Notes: generated from the letters alone by a model not told the origin. A stretch of DNA of 64,000 bases from Burkholderia sp. GAS332 (GCA_900142905.1 FSRV01000002.1:3100001-3164000), one strand, 5' to 3'; numbered from the stretch's first letter, positions 51,888 to 60,884 are shown. Program-made: numbers and translations.

Positions 51888-53078
51888 ATGTCGATGGAGA
51901 TGTCGACGGATTGCGACAGTATCGCTTCCGAATACTTTGACGCCGCGGCGCTTGGCCCCCGTCAATTGAGTGCGCTGCTCGGTCTCGTCTATCAGGGGCC
52001 TTTGGAAGCGACGCCGTGGTCGCGCCTGCTGGAATGCATCAGGCAGCAGCTCGACGCGAGTTTTGTCACGCTGGTGCTGCGCAATCCGGCAAGTGACCGG
52101 CCTGGTCTGATCGTCAATGCGTCCTCTTATGGCACGCTATTGCCGGGCGAGCCGTCCTACAGCGAGCACTACTATGCGATGTGCCCCTTTACCACCCTGC
52201 CCGCCGGTCAGGTGCTCACTGCCGACGAGCTGTTCGGCGAACCCGCCTGGTGTGAGCATGAGTTCTATCTGCAATACCTGAAGCCACTCGATCTGCGTTA
52301 TATCCTCGCGGCCAACATCCGCACCGACGACGGCGTGGAATGTGCGTTCTTTGTCAGCCGCGCTCATCGCGGTTGCGACTATGGCCAGGCCGACAAGGCG
52401 TTGATCGCCATTCTCCTGCCTCATCTGAAACGCGCCGTCGATCTGCACTCGACGCTCGACGTTCTCGAATCCGAGCGCACCTTGTACGCGGGCACCATCG
52501 ACCGCATGCTGGTGGGCACCGTGATCCTCGACGAGCATGGCAAAGTCATGAAGAGCAACGGCGCGGCGGACCGTCTGTTTGCGAAGCAGGATGGCATTTA
52601 CATCAGCCACGATGCCTTGCATGCGCACTGCCCACTGGAGAATCGCAAGTTCCAGAAGACAATTCAGTCGGCGATTAACAATCACCTGATCGCCGCTACC
52701 GCACGCGTCGAGGCGACAACACTGTCACGGCCGACAGGTGAAATGCCGCTCAGCGTTCTGATGCGCCCAATTCCGCTCAACTATTGCGCGGAGGACAAGA
52801 GACGGCGGCCCGCCGTCGCCGTCTTCATTCGCGATCCCGCCGGCTCGCCGCAGAATGCGCGCGTCATGCTGCGCAAGTTGTTTCGCCTGACGCCGACCGA
52901 AACGGAACTCGCCCTTCTTCTGGTTGACGGCCTCACACTGGACGAAGCCGCCGATGCGCTAGGCGTCACGAAGAATACGGCGCGAGCGCATTTGCGCGGT
53001 GTATTTGCGAAAACGGGTGCGACACGCCAGGCGGTGCTCGTGAAGACGCTGCTCAATAGCGTCGTTTCGATGGTGTGA
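51888..53078 (+). CDS. LuxR-type regulator with PAS-like sensor
   Basis: 396 residues from ATG 51888, chosen because GGAG is upstream; the frame extends to a TTG at 51858. N-terminal 200 residues are sensor-like, a PAS-like segment at about 205-250 (GTVILDEHGKVMKSNGAADRLF), and the LuxR HTH at the end: RLTPTETELALLLVDGLTLD, then EAADALGVTKNTARAHLRGVFAKTG. No AHL-binding motif seen. It follows cysNC and is the best candidate for the factor reading the 19-bp elements. Regulator role at those sites is inferred. Confidence 0.85.
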   Translation: MSMEMSTDCDSIASEYFDAAALGPRQLSALLGLVYQGPLEATPWSRLLECIRQQLDASFVTLVLRNPASDRPGLIVNASSYGTLLPGEPSYSEHYYAMCPFTTLPAGQVLTADELFGEPAWCEHEFYLQYLKPLDLRYILAANIRTDDGVECAFFVSRAHRGCDYGQADKALIAILLPHLKRAVDLHSTLDVLESERTLYAGTIDRMLVGTVILDEHGKVMKSNGAADRLFAKQDGIYISHDALHAHCPLENRKFQKTIQSAINNHLIAATARVEATTLSRPTGEMPLSVLMRPIPLNYCAEDKRRRPAVAVFIRDPAGSPQNARVMLRKLFRLTPTETELALLLVDGLTLDEAADALGVTKNTARAHLRGVFAKTGATRQAVLVKTLLNSVVSMV

Positions 53079-53139
53079 AACAAGCTGCTGCGGGCGCCCC
53101 TCCGCCAACAGGGAGGCGCCGCAGTCAAGCTTGCACAGC

Positions 53140-54168
53140 TTACTTCAGACGCGCCTGCAACTCGTTGGCAAGCTGCCGGGTTGCGGCTTTGGTCGGCGCG
53201 TCGCCAGCGAGTGCATTGAGCAGGCCAAAGTCGTGGATCGTACCGTTGTAGCGGACCGTGGTGACTTCATCGCCCGCAGCGTCGAGTTTGCGACCATAGG
53301 CCTCGCCTTCATCGCGCAGGACGTCGGACTGCGCTACCTGGATCAGCGCCGGCGGCAGACCCTTCAACTGATCCAGCGAAGCACGCAGCGGTGAAGCGTA
53401 AATCTCGTTCCGCTGCTTCGGATCCTTTGTGTAAGCATCCCAGAACCACTTCATCATCGGCCGGGTCAGGAAATGGCCTTCCGGATAGGCGTTGTACGAG
53501 CCGTCGTTGAAGTTGTTGTCCGTCACCGGCCACATGAGACCTTGAAAGCGGATTGCGGGGCCCTGCTTGTTCTTCGCCATCAGGGAGACGACCGCGGCCA
53601 TATTGCCGCCGACGCTGTTGCCCACTACCGCGAGGCGGCTGCCGTCCACGCCGATTTCATTGCCATGTTCCGCGACCCACTTGGTGGCCGCGTACGCCTG
53701 GTTGATCGCCACCGGGTAACGCGCTTCGGGCGACGGCGTGTAATTGACAAACACCGCGACTGCCCCGGATTGCACGACGAGGTCGCGCACGAGCCGCTCG
53801 TGGGTCTGGAAGTCGCCAAGGATCCAGCCGCCGCCGTGGAAGAACATGAAGACCGGCAACGTACCCGTTGCGCCTTGCGGCCGCACGATCGTGATCGGCA
53901 CAGTGATGCCGTCCTGTTCGATGGTCTTGTTCGACACATCAATGCCGGACAGATCCACCTTGACGCCGTTCTGCGCGCCGATCAGCACCTGGCGCGCCTG
54001 GGCCGGTGTCATCGTGTTGATTGCCGGTCCCGTGCCGCTGTTCAGTGCTTTCAGGAACTGACTGGTCACCAGATCGGGCGATGCCGGTGTTGCCGGGGCT
54101 GCGGCAATGGCGAGCGTGGAACTGACCGCAAGAACGGTGGCGAGCAGCAACGGTTTGAAGGTCTTCAT
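53140..54168 (-). CDS. Exported alpha/beta hydrolase (HSL/acetyl esterase family)
   Basis: 342 residues. Sec signal peptide MKTFKPLLLATVLAVSSTLAIAAA. Oxyanion HGGG (FFHGGGWILGD), nucleophile GNSVGG, acid in QSDVLRDEG and His in GTIHDFG: a complete HSL-family triad. Acts in the periplasm on short-chain or aryl esters. It is 34 bp after ohr in the same direction, so probably one operon with it under TetR. It could also act on products of the nearby sulfonation cluster, but there is no direct sign. Confidence 0.87.
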   Translation of the reverse strand: MKTFKPLLLATVLAVSSTLAIAAAPATPASPDLVTSQFLKALNSGTGPAINTMTPAQARQVLIGAQNGVKVDLSGIDVSNKTIEQDGITVPITIVRPQGATGTLPVFMFFHGGGWILGDFQTHERLVRDLVVQSGAVAVFVNYTPSPEARYPVAINQAYAATKWVAEHGNEIGVDGSRLAVVGNSVGGNMAAVVSLMAKNKQGPAIRFQGLMWPVTDNNFNDGSYNAYPEGHFLTRPMMKWFWDAYTKDPKQRNEIYASPLRASLDQLKGLPPALIQVAQSDVLRDEGEAYGRKLDAAGDEVTTVRYNGTIHDFGLLNALAGDAPTKAATRQLANELQARLK

Positions 54169-54202
54169 GGTTTGTTCCTCGGTGAGTCGGTTGGGCGTGT
54201 GG

Positions 54203-54628
54203 TTAAACGATCGTGAGCGTGACGTCGATGTTGCCGCGGGTGGCGTTCGAGTACGGGCAGACGATGTGCGCCTTGTCGACCAGTGCCTGGGCCGCTTCGC
54301 GTGTCATGCCGGGGAGGGAGATCTTCAATTCGACTTCGATACCGAAGCCGTTCGGGATAGCGCCGATGCCGACGCTGCCGTCAATCGAGACGTCCGCTGG
54401 GAGGGCGACCTTGTCGCGCGCTGCCACGAACTTCATCGCGCCGAGGAAGCAGGCGCTGTAGCCGGCGGCAAACAGCTGCTCGGGATTGGCGCCCTCGCCG
54501 CCCGCACCGCCCAATTCCCTAGGCGTGGTCAACTTGAAGTCGAGATTGCCTGCGGGGACAACCGCACGGCCGTCGCGGCCGCCGGTGGCGTGGGCATGGG
54601 CGCGGTAGAGAACTTTTTCGAGTGACAT
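54203..54628 (-). CDS. ohr: Organic hydroperoxide resistance protein, OsmC/Ohr family
   Basis: 141 residues. Redox cysteines Cys60 ([10 protein letters not shown]) and Cys124 ([13 protein letters not shown]), Arg in AVVP/GRDGRA region, and a C-terminal NIDVTLTIV. It reduces organic and lipid hydroperoxides with dithiol cofactors. Normally regulated by MarR-type OhrR; here the neighbour is a TetR protein and the promoter holds two TetR-like palindromes. Confidence 0.92.
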   Translation of the reverse strand: MSLEKVLYRAHAHATGGRDGRAVVPAGNLDFKLTTPRELGGAGGEGANPEQLFAAGYSACFLGAMKFVAARDKVALPADVSIDGSVGIGAIPNGFGIEVELKISLPGMTREAAQALVDKAHIVCPYSNATRGNIDVTLTIV

Positions 54629-54668
54629 GGTGAAGCTCCTTTAAAAGAGAAAAGCAATCAGGTTTTGC

Positions 54669-54684
54669 TATCTACTACTAGATA
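54669..54684. promoter_or_regulatory. TetR operator copy 1, ohr promoter
   Basis: TATCTACTACTAGATA; 6-bp arms with 4-bp centre. 41 bp upstream of the ohr start on the minus strand. Shares TATCTACT..AGATA with copies 2 and 3. Confidence 0.6.
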
Positions 54685-54727
54685 GATTCAATCACAAAAA
54701 AAACAGATGATTCGACATCACATTCAC

Positions 54728-54763
54728 CCCTCTTGTCTATCTACTCAAAGATAGACAAGAGGG
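54728..54763. promoter_or_regulatory. Long perfect inverted repeat containing TetR operator copy 2
   Basis: CCCTCTTGTCTATCT, 6-bp centre ACTCAA, then the perfect 15-bp complement. It contains TATCTACTCAAAGATA (54739-54754), the same core as copies 1 and 3. The longer arms could also form a hairpin in RNA. It lies upstream of ohr, between ohr and the tetR stop. Confidence 0.65.
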
Positions 54764-54772
54764 CCAAACAAA

Positions 54773-54790
54773 GAGGTGGCTCACCACCTC
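54773..54790 (-). terminator. Terminator of tetR
   Basis: GAGGTGG / CCACCTC, 7-bp stem with 4-nt loop, just after the tetR stop in its direction. On the minus strand it is followed by TTTGTTTGG, a U-rich tail. Confidence 0.6.
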
Positions 54791-54802
54791 AAATCGACTG
54801 CG

Positions 54803-55369
54803 TTATCGCGCAATCCTCACCGAAGCCTCGACATCTTCCAGTCGAGCCTTGGTGTGAAACAGTCGGCTCGCCAGCACACTGCCCTGAAAAGCCGCATAGA
54901 GGGCGCGCGCCGCGTTTTCCGGTTTGCCGTTCACCGCCAGCGTATGTTCCTGCGCGCCTTGCGCCAGAACCTTGGCCAGCCAGCTTTCATTAGCCTTAAA
55001 AAAAGCCTGCACCGCTTGCCGGATGTTATCGGGCAGCGACCCGATATCGGCAGCGAGCATGCCGCACAGGCAGATCTGATCGCCGTTACCCAGGGTCCTG
55101 CCAAACAGCTTTCCGTACTTGTTGAGCTTTGCGTCGGCCGGCAACGAAGCGTCGATTGCGTGGATGGCGTTGAGTACTTCCTTGCTGTACTCGTTGACCG
55201 CTTCCAGCACCAGATCGTCTTTCGACGGAAAGTAGTAATGGATGCTCGAGGTCTTTACGCCAACCAGACTGGACAGATCACGGTAGCTAAACCCGTTGTA
55301 ACCACGCAGCATGATGAGCGTGATTGCATGGTCGAGGATCTGTTCGCGCACTGTCGTTGTCGTTTCCAT
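54803..55369 (-). CDS. TetR/AcrR-family regulator of ohr operon
   Basis: 188 residues. HTH at about 8-55: ILDHAITLIMLRGYNGFSYR, then LSSLVGVKTSSIHYYFPSKDDL. A CLCGMLAADIG segment with two nearby cysteines (about 100-102) could sense electrophiles or oxidants, as NemR-like TetR proteins do. An operator copy sits 12 bp upstream of its start and two more before ohr. It likely represses itself and ohr-esterase. Confidence 0.87.
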   Translation of the reverse strand: METTTTVREQILDHAITLIMLRGYNGFSYRDLSSLVGVKTSSIHYYFPSKDDLVLEAVNEYSKEVLNAIHAIDASLPADAKLNKYGKLFGRTLGNGDQICLCGMLAADIGSLPDNIRQAVQAFFKANESWLAKVLAQGAQEHTLAVNGKPENAARALYAAFQGSVLASRLFHTKARLEDVEASVRIAR

Positions 55370-55380
55370 GGATCGAACTA

Positions 55381-55396
55381 TATCTACTCATAGATA
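55381..55396. promoter_or_regulatory. TetR operator copy 3, tetR promoter
   Basis: TATCTACTCATAGATA, perfect 6-bp arms with CTCA centre. It starts 12 bp from the tetR start codon; binding should block its own transcription. Confidence 0.65.
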
Positions 55397-55587
55397 GACT
55401 GTCAAGCGGCTCCTTCGACTGATTTCGCGTGGGCTGTCGATCCTTGCGATGTCATCATCCCGGACCTGCAAACTGCCTCACATCAGAAGTATGACAATGC
55501 GAAGGTGCGGGTCAACGCACGCGATGCGGCAGATACCACCGGTGAAATCGACTATCAGCACCAGCGCGCGTCTTGGCAACGACGCGA

Positions 55588-56277
55588 CTATGAATTTTTT
55601 CTGTCACCCAGGACAATTTTGTGGATATTCACCGGATACACCCAGTCGCGAGCCTGGCGCTCGATGAGATCCATAAATGCTGGGGGGCCACTGCAGTAGA
55701 TCTGCGTGTTCGCATGGGCCGGGCTCATCGCGTGAGACGTTGTCTGCTCCAATCGGTCAGCATTCAAGCCAAAATGGTGATGAACCCCACCCTCGCTTTT
55801 AAGCGCGTCAAGCTCTTCCCGAAAGACGGCACGTTCAGGTGATCGAGCGAAGTTGTGCAGCTCGAATTTTTGACCTGCCGAGGCAAGCCGATTCGCGATG
55901 CCAGCGATCGATGCGGCGCCAACGCCACCAGCAAAAAGGATGGATCGGGTGCCATCGTCTAAAACAACTGTAGGACTCCGTGGCGTTACGATAAACGCCT
56001 CATCTCCTTGACTCAACGAGATCTCGGCTGTTTCTGTGTCGGTGCCGCGATCCTCCTGTCTCACAGCGATGACATAAGCACGCGGCTGAGACGTAGAACC
56101 GCACAGGGGATATATTCTCTCCTTGCAGATGACATTGTCGTGAACAAGTGTGACGCAAGCGCCATCGTCAAACGACGGAAGCTCCGATCGAGACCTGGTT
56201 TGAAGCTCAACGGCATGGTAACTCTCGGCAAGTTGCCATTTGCGTGTGATGATGACTGGGAGGAGGTTGTCGTGCAT
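55588..56277 (-). CDS. Truncated/degenerate phthalate dioxygenase reductase-like flavoprotein
   Basis: 229 residues. Resembles the FMN/NAD half of VanB/PDR-type reductases: VIITRKWQLAESYHAVEL, ERIYPLCG in place of RQYSL, ILFAGGVGAASIAGIANRL in place of the GGIGITP motif, FARSPERAVF, and YCSGPPAFMDLIE. It stops right after, so the C-terminal 2Fe-2S ferredoxin domain (about 85 residues in the family) is missing, and the next 180 bp do not contain it in any frame. Codon use and base composition are less GC-rich than neighbours. Probably a decaying or transferred gene without its partner oxygenase; it could still make a flavoprotein. Confidence 0.55.
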   Translation of the reverse strand: MHDNLLPVIITRKWQLAESYHAVELQTRSRSELPSFDDGACVTLVHDNVICKERIYPLCGSTSQPRAYVIAVRQEDRGTDTETAEISLSQGDEAFIVTPRSPTVVLDDGTRSILFAGGVGAASIAGIANRLASAGQKFELHNFARSPERAVFREELDALKSEGGVHHHFGLNADRLEQTTSHAMSPAHANTQIYCSGPPAFMDLIERQARDWVYPVNIHKIVLGDRKNS

Positions 56278-56604
56278 GTCTTCTCCAATAGGACCTTCGA
56301 CTTCCGAAATCGGGAGTTCGTCGATGCATGGATTGCATGAGATGGCCGGTCCAGGAAACTGTTCGAAGGACCGCTGAATGTTAGATTCAGGTTAGGGCGC
56401 GAGAAATCCACGAGCAAGCCGTCCAGCGCGCATACCACCTATATAACTACGCTGATAAAGGGTGGCCGTTGGTTTGGTGTCGCAAGGGGTTCCGCTGGTC
56501 GATCCAGCGAAAGCTCGTAGTATTAAGTAAGCGGTCGCCGCATTCTTCAGTTCGAAGATTCGGGTTGTTCAACCGCGCCTCAGGCGCCAAAGTGTGAGTG
56601 CACC
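56278..56604. other. Intergenic region, no gene seen
   Basis: About 330 bp of lower-GC DNA between the truncated reductase and the GH35 gene. Short overlapping frames show no family resemblance. It should hold the GH35 promoter, but I could not identify a convincing one. Confidence 0.5.
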
Positions 56605-58461
56605 GTGAACCTCGAATGCGGCCACGCCTTCTCGTTCAGCCCTGACGGCGAAGACTTCCTGCTCGATGGCGAGCCGTTCCAGATTCGCAGCGGCGAGATG
56701 CACCCGGCCCGCATCCCGCGCGAGTATTGGCAACATCGAATCAGAATGGCCAAGGCGATGGGGATGAACTGCATCGCCTTGTACATCATGTGGAATTACC
56801 ACGAGACGCATCCGGGCGGGTTCGATTTCCACAGCGGCAACCGCGATATCGAGGCCTTCATCCGGCTGTGTCAGTCCGAGGGAATGTGGGTGCTGCTGCG
56901 CCCCGGGCCTTACGTCTGCGCCGAATGGGATCTTGGGGGCCTCCCCTCTTACCTGTTGAGCGATCCGGACATCCAGTTGAGGACCGACTCGGCCACCGAT
57001 GCGCGCTACATGGCGGCGGTGGCTCGCTACATCGAGGAACTGATCCCGCGTATCAAGCCGTTGCTGATCCATCACGGCGGACCGATCCTGATGATCCAGA
57101 TCGAGAATGAATTCGGTTCGTATGCGAGCAATCCGGCTTACCTCGAAGAGCTGAGGCAGCTTTGGCTCAAAGGAGACATAGCAGGGCCGTTCTACACCGA
57201 AGACGGCCTCCCGCAACTCGAACGCAATCGCACCACGGTAACCGGTGGTGCGATTGCGTTGAGCAATGGCGACGCGGCACAAATCGCAACCGTCCGCCGG
57301 GAATTCCCCACGGTGCCCGCGCTAGCCGGTGAGGTGTACCCAGGCTGGCTCACTCATTGGGGCGAACCGGGTTTCGCCGGGACGAACTACGACCTCTCGC
57401 AAATCTTGACCGCGTTCATGCAGTCGAAGCGGTCGTTCAATCTGTATGTCATTCACGGCGGTACGAGCTTTGGTTTCTATGCCGGCGCGAACGTGGATGA
57501 CTCAGGCAACTATCAGCCGGACATCACCAGCTACGACTATTCGGCGCCGATCAACGAACAGGGCATGACGACGCCGAAGTACATGAAGTACCGCGACATC
57601 ATCGGCGGCTACCTATCTGAGCCGTTGCCCGATATACCCGACGCCATCGCCACGCTCGAATGCACGCGCATCGATGCTTTGATGCCAACGCTCTACGCGT
57701 CGATCTGGGACAACCTACCCACGGCACTGCCGCGCGAACAGAGCGTCGAACCACAGTCCTTTGAAAGTTATGGCCAAGCGTTTGGCTTCGCGCTGTACCG
57801 CAAGCAGTTGCAAGAGTATGCGAGCGGTGTGCTGGATATCGGCAGTGTTCATGACTATGCGACGGTTTTTGTCGGCGAACATTACGCGGGCGGCGTGTCG
57901 AGGACACAAATACCACGGGAGTACGCGCAGCCGCTTCACGTAATGCATCGCGCGCCGCTCGCCCTTCCCTTGACGTTGCCGGAGCACGAGTCGAACCGAG
58001 GTGGCCCGGTATCGTTAGAGATCTTCGTGGAGGGCATGGGGCGGGTCAACTTCGGCCCCGCGCTCGTCGACCGTAAAGGACTGCTCGACCCGGTCAGGAT
58101 GAAAATCGCCGATGGGTCGTTCTCCACGCTCGATGGCTGGGAAGTCTTCCCGTTGCCGATGGATGAGACGTTTATCGCCAACCTGAAGGAAAGCTGCACG
58201 AACCCGCTGAAGCCCGGGTTGTTTTTCAAGGCAAGCTTGCTGCTGGATGAAGTCGGCGACACCTGGCTCGACATGAGCAACTGGACCAAGGGCGTCGTCT
58301 GGGTCAACGGGCACAATCTCGGACGCTACTGGAATATCGGTCCGCAAAGGCGCTTGTATTGCCCTGCCCCGTGGCTCGTGCAAGGTGACAACGAGGTGCT
58401 TATCTTCGACTTGCACCAGACCAAGGCGACGCCGATGGAACTGGCGGATACGTTGTCTTAG
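56605..58461 (+). CDS. Glycoside hydrolase family 35 beta-galactosidase
   Basis: 618 residues, GTG start; no signal peptide, so likely cytosolic. GH35 TIM barrel: FQIRSGEMHPARIPREYW, the RPGPYVCAEWDLGGLPSYLL signature, acid/base Glu169 in QIENEFGS, and nucleophile Glu243 in LAGEVYPGWLTHWGE. C-terminal beta-sandwich with WVNGHNLGRYWNIGPQRRLYCP. It hydrolyses terminal beta-galactosides. It is convergent with a GH36-like gene (47 bp between stops), and no transporter for sugars is adjacent. Confidence 0.9.
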   Translation: MNLECGHAFSFSPDGEDFLLDGEPFQIRSGEMHPARIPREYWQHRIRMAKAMGMNCIALYIMWNYHETHPGGFDFHSGNRDIEAFIRLCQSEGMWVLLRPGPYVCAEWDLGGLPSYLLSDPDIQLRTDSATDARYMAAVARYIEELIPRIKPLLIHHGGPILMIQIENEFGSYASNPAYLEELRQLWLKGDIAGPFYTEDGLPQLERNRTTVTGGAIALSNGDAAQIATVRREFPTVPALAGEVYPGWLTHWGEPGFAGTNYDLSQILTAFMQSKRSFNLYVIHGGTSFGFYAGANVDDSGNYQPDITSYDYSAPINEQGMTTPKYMKYRDIIGGYLSEPLPDIPDAIATLECTRIDALMPTLYASIWDNLPTALPREQSVEPQSFESYGQAFGFALYRKQLQEYASGVLDIGSVHDYATVFVGEHYAGGVSRTQIPREYAQPLHVMHRAPLALPLTLPEHESNRGGPVSLEIFVEGMGRVNFGPALVDRKGLLDPVRMKIADGSFSTLDGWEVFPLPMDETFIANLKESCTNPLKPGLFFKASLLLDEVGDTWLDMSNWTKGVVWVNGHNLGRYWNIGPQRRLYCPAPWLVQGDNEVLIFDLHQTKATPMELADTLS

Positions 58462-58508
58462 CGCGAACGCAGCGGGCCGATGGCAGGCATGCGGCCACAT
58501 CCACTTCA

Positions 58509-60470
58509 CTACTCCGCTTCAACGACCGGCAACAGCTCCAGTGTGAGCACTTCGAACGGCGCGAGCTGGACCTCCTGCGGCACATGAGCATCTAGTAAAG
58601 CTGGAATATCGGAAGCTCCTTCACACCAAGTGCTACGTGAATTGAATCGCCCCACCGCCGCAGCCGGCAACTCCAGTTGTCGCCGCAGATCCAGCGTGAA
58701 GCGTTGCGCGCGGCTGTCCGGATTGCGCAGCGTCACGATCGCCTTGTGTTGCGCCCACGCTGCCCAACCGTAGACCGCTTGCCGATCCGGTGCGCCGCCA
58801 ATCCAATGGCTGTCGCGCAGTACGTCGCCGTTCTCGCGCGCCCATCTGGCGGCGTCCGCGAGCACATCCCAGTCGGACTCGGTGAGCAGCGCGGGCGTAA
58901 CGTATAGCTCCTGCAATTGCGTGCCGCTTCCGAAGTAGGAACGCACCTCGTTGGCGAAATCATCGCCTGCCGCCGTGTTGAGACGCGGATTGCACTGCGC
59001 GTAGAGGATGCCGTGCAGCATCAGTGAATTAAGCGGGAAGAGCGGACTGCGTACCACGACGTTGTGATACGTCTGCGCGTCGCGGTATGTGATCCAGCGC
59101 TCGCGGTTGGTGCCGGTTCCCGCCAGATCGTCGTCCCTGCCACCGCGCCAGATGGAGTCCGCGTAGCGTAGCCAGAACGGCGACGGATGCGTCCCTGTCG
59201 TGAGATTGATAAAGGTATCGGGTTTGACCGCGCGGATGTGCTCGATGAGCTGGATCGCCGCGTCCCAATCGCTATCGAAGAGGCTGCCTGGAAACACCCT
59301 GTCGGCGTTGCCTGTCCCGTCGAACTTGAAGTGGTTGATGCCGTCCTCATCAAGCAAGGCCATCACGACTTCATGAAAGCGTCGATAGTAACGCGGCCCC
59401 GATAGCGCGAGTCCGTCATCGATGACCTCGTATCCGGCGACGCGGCCGCGCGTCACGCGCTCTTGTTTCGGCGCTCCATAGCCACCCCACGGGGACAGCC
59501 ATACGCCGGGCGCGGCGCCGTATCGTGCCGCAGCGTCGCGCAGCGGAACGAAGCCATGCGGAAAATCCTTGCTGAAATGCCAGCCGCCGCTAAGGTCGTC
59601 CCAGCCATCGTCGAACAGAAACGAATCGATCTGCACGCCGCGCGCTTCATGCAACTCGCGGCCGATTGCGTCGATGCGTTCCAGCGCCTGCTCCTGCGTG
59701 TACGGCGTGAGGTAGCCAATGTCGCCCCAGCCGTTGTAGTGCAGAAACGGGCGGTAAGGGTGAGCCCGCTCCCGTTCCAGATAGGTGGCGAAGTCGCGCC
59801 GCAACTGGCCGTCGCGCGCTACGCCGGCCACGGCGGAGTAGACCAACGTCCTGTTCTTTTCCAGCGGCAACGCACGTTGCAGAGTAAAGCTGACGTGGTC
59901 GCCGTCCACATGACTTTCCGCCAGCGGCAGCTCGAAGCCCAGATAGAAGTTGCCCGCGATGACAGGCGTGCCCTTCAGTTCACTGCTGGTATGCGCGTCA
60001 TCAGCACGCGCCTCCAGCAATGAAACGACGGGGATATCTTCGTCCTGAAGAAGCGCCGTAATCGCTAGCTGTTCGCGTAGGTATCGTGAGCCTTCGCGCT
60101 GCTCCACACTCCACTCCACCTTTAGACGGGCTTGAGCGTCGACGAGGGTGACACTCACACGTCGGCCGGCAATTCGTTCGGCCAGGCGGGACGCGTGGGG
60201 GTTGGGTGCGAGTGTGGTTTCGTTCACCGGTGGAAGGAGCCTCAACTCGGCCACGCCCACGGCACTTCCGTCAGCGAGCCATAGTGCGAACGGCGCGACG
60301 ATGGGCAGCGTGCGCGCCCCTGCGATATCGATCAGTGAGAAATCGGCGAGACGTTCATTCTTGACCGTCCAGCGCAACGCGAGCGCGTCGTTACCGAATG
60401 AGTAGGCATCGCCCCTCGTTTGGAAGATGGGCATGCCGGCTTGCGTGGGCAAAGTATCGTTGGCGCGCAT
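58509..60470 (-). CDS. GH36-like alpha-galactosidase family protein
   Basis: 653 residues from ATG 60470; a TTG at 60497 is an alternative and RBS support is weak for both. TIM-barrel markers: FLFDDGWDDLSGGWHF, then INHFKFDGTGNADR (candidate nucleophile Asp in KFDG) and YADSIWRGGRDDDLAG (candidate acid/base region). N-terminal beta domain and C-terminal all-beta domain (ELPAAAVGRF ... LAPFEVLTLELLPV). Family members are alpha-galactosidases; related proteins are sometimes annotated 'enterotoxin'. No signal peptide. Convergent partner of the GH35 gene. Confidence 0.75.
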   Translation of the reverse strand: MRANDTLPTQAGMPIFQTRGDAYSFGNDALALRWTVKNERLADFSLIDIAGARTLPIVAPFALWLADGSAVGVAELRLLPPVNETTLAPNPHASRLAERIAGRRVSVTLVDAQARLKVEWSVEQREGSRYLREQLAITALLQDEDIPVVSLLEARADDAHTSSELKGTPVIAGNFYLGFELPLAESHVDGDHVSFTLQRALPLEKNRTLVYSAVAGVARDGQLRRDFATYLERERAHPYRPFLHYNGWGDIGYLTPYTQEQALERIDAIGRELHEARGVQIDSFLFDDGWDDLSGGWHFSKDFPHGFVPLRDAAARYGAAPGVWLSPWGGYGAPKQERVTRGRVAGYEVIDDGLALSGPRYYRRFHEVVMALLDEDGINHFKFDGTGNADRVFPGSLFDSDWDAAIQLIEHIRAVKPDTFINLTTGTHPSPFWLRYADSIWRGGRDDDLAGTGTNRERWITYRDAQTYHNVVVRSPLFPLNSLMLHGILYAQCNPRLNTAAGDDFANEVRSYFGSGTQLQELYVTPALLTESDWDVLADAARWARENGDVLRDSHWIGGAPDRQAVYGWAAWAQHKAIVTLRNPDSRAQRFTLDLRRQLELPAAAVGRFNSRSTWCEGASDIPALLDAHVPQEVQLAPFEVLTLELLPVVEAE

Positions 60471-60677
60471 GGAGAGGCCTGTCTCGAGCAGGAGCAACTT
60501 CCATAGAGTACCGGCAACGGCGCGGCGCGTCCAAGCCGCCCGCTGGGAAATGCAGACCGGCTAAGAGCCAGCGGACGCCCGTGGTTCGATCTTTACTGCG
60601 ACCCGAGCTTCCGGATCAGCACCTCCAGCTGCGTCAAGCCGATCGAGCAATCCGGCAAACGCCCTTCGATGTGCCCG

Positions 60678-60884
60678 TCAGAAGAGCTGAGCGCCGAGCT
60701 CGCGCAGGCTATTCCACTTGACGGTACTGATAAATGGCCGGCCCGTGATGTCGAGCGATTCGATCATCGCCCGTTGTCCGCGCGCTTCGGCAACGACGCG
60801 CACAATGCGCGCGCGGTAGCGCAGCAGCGCCCCGATCGGCGGGCACAACGGTTCCCGGCGAATCCGCAATCGTTTCTTTTCCAT
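60678..60884 (-). CDS. Small conserved-looking hypothetical protein
   Basis: 68 residues, strongly basic at the start (MEKKRLRIRREPLCPP), then GALLRYRARIVRVVAEARGQRAMIESL and a WNSLRELGAQLF end. The pattern suggests a small beta-barrel (SH3/KOW-like), not proven. RBS weak. It is alone between the GH36-like and DUF1254 genes. Unknown function. Confidence 0.4.
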   Translation of the reverse strand: MEKKRLRIRREPLCPPIGALLRYRARIVRVVAEARGQRAMIESLDITGRPFISTVKWNSLRELGAQLF

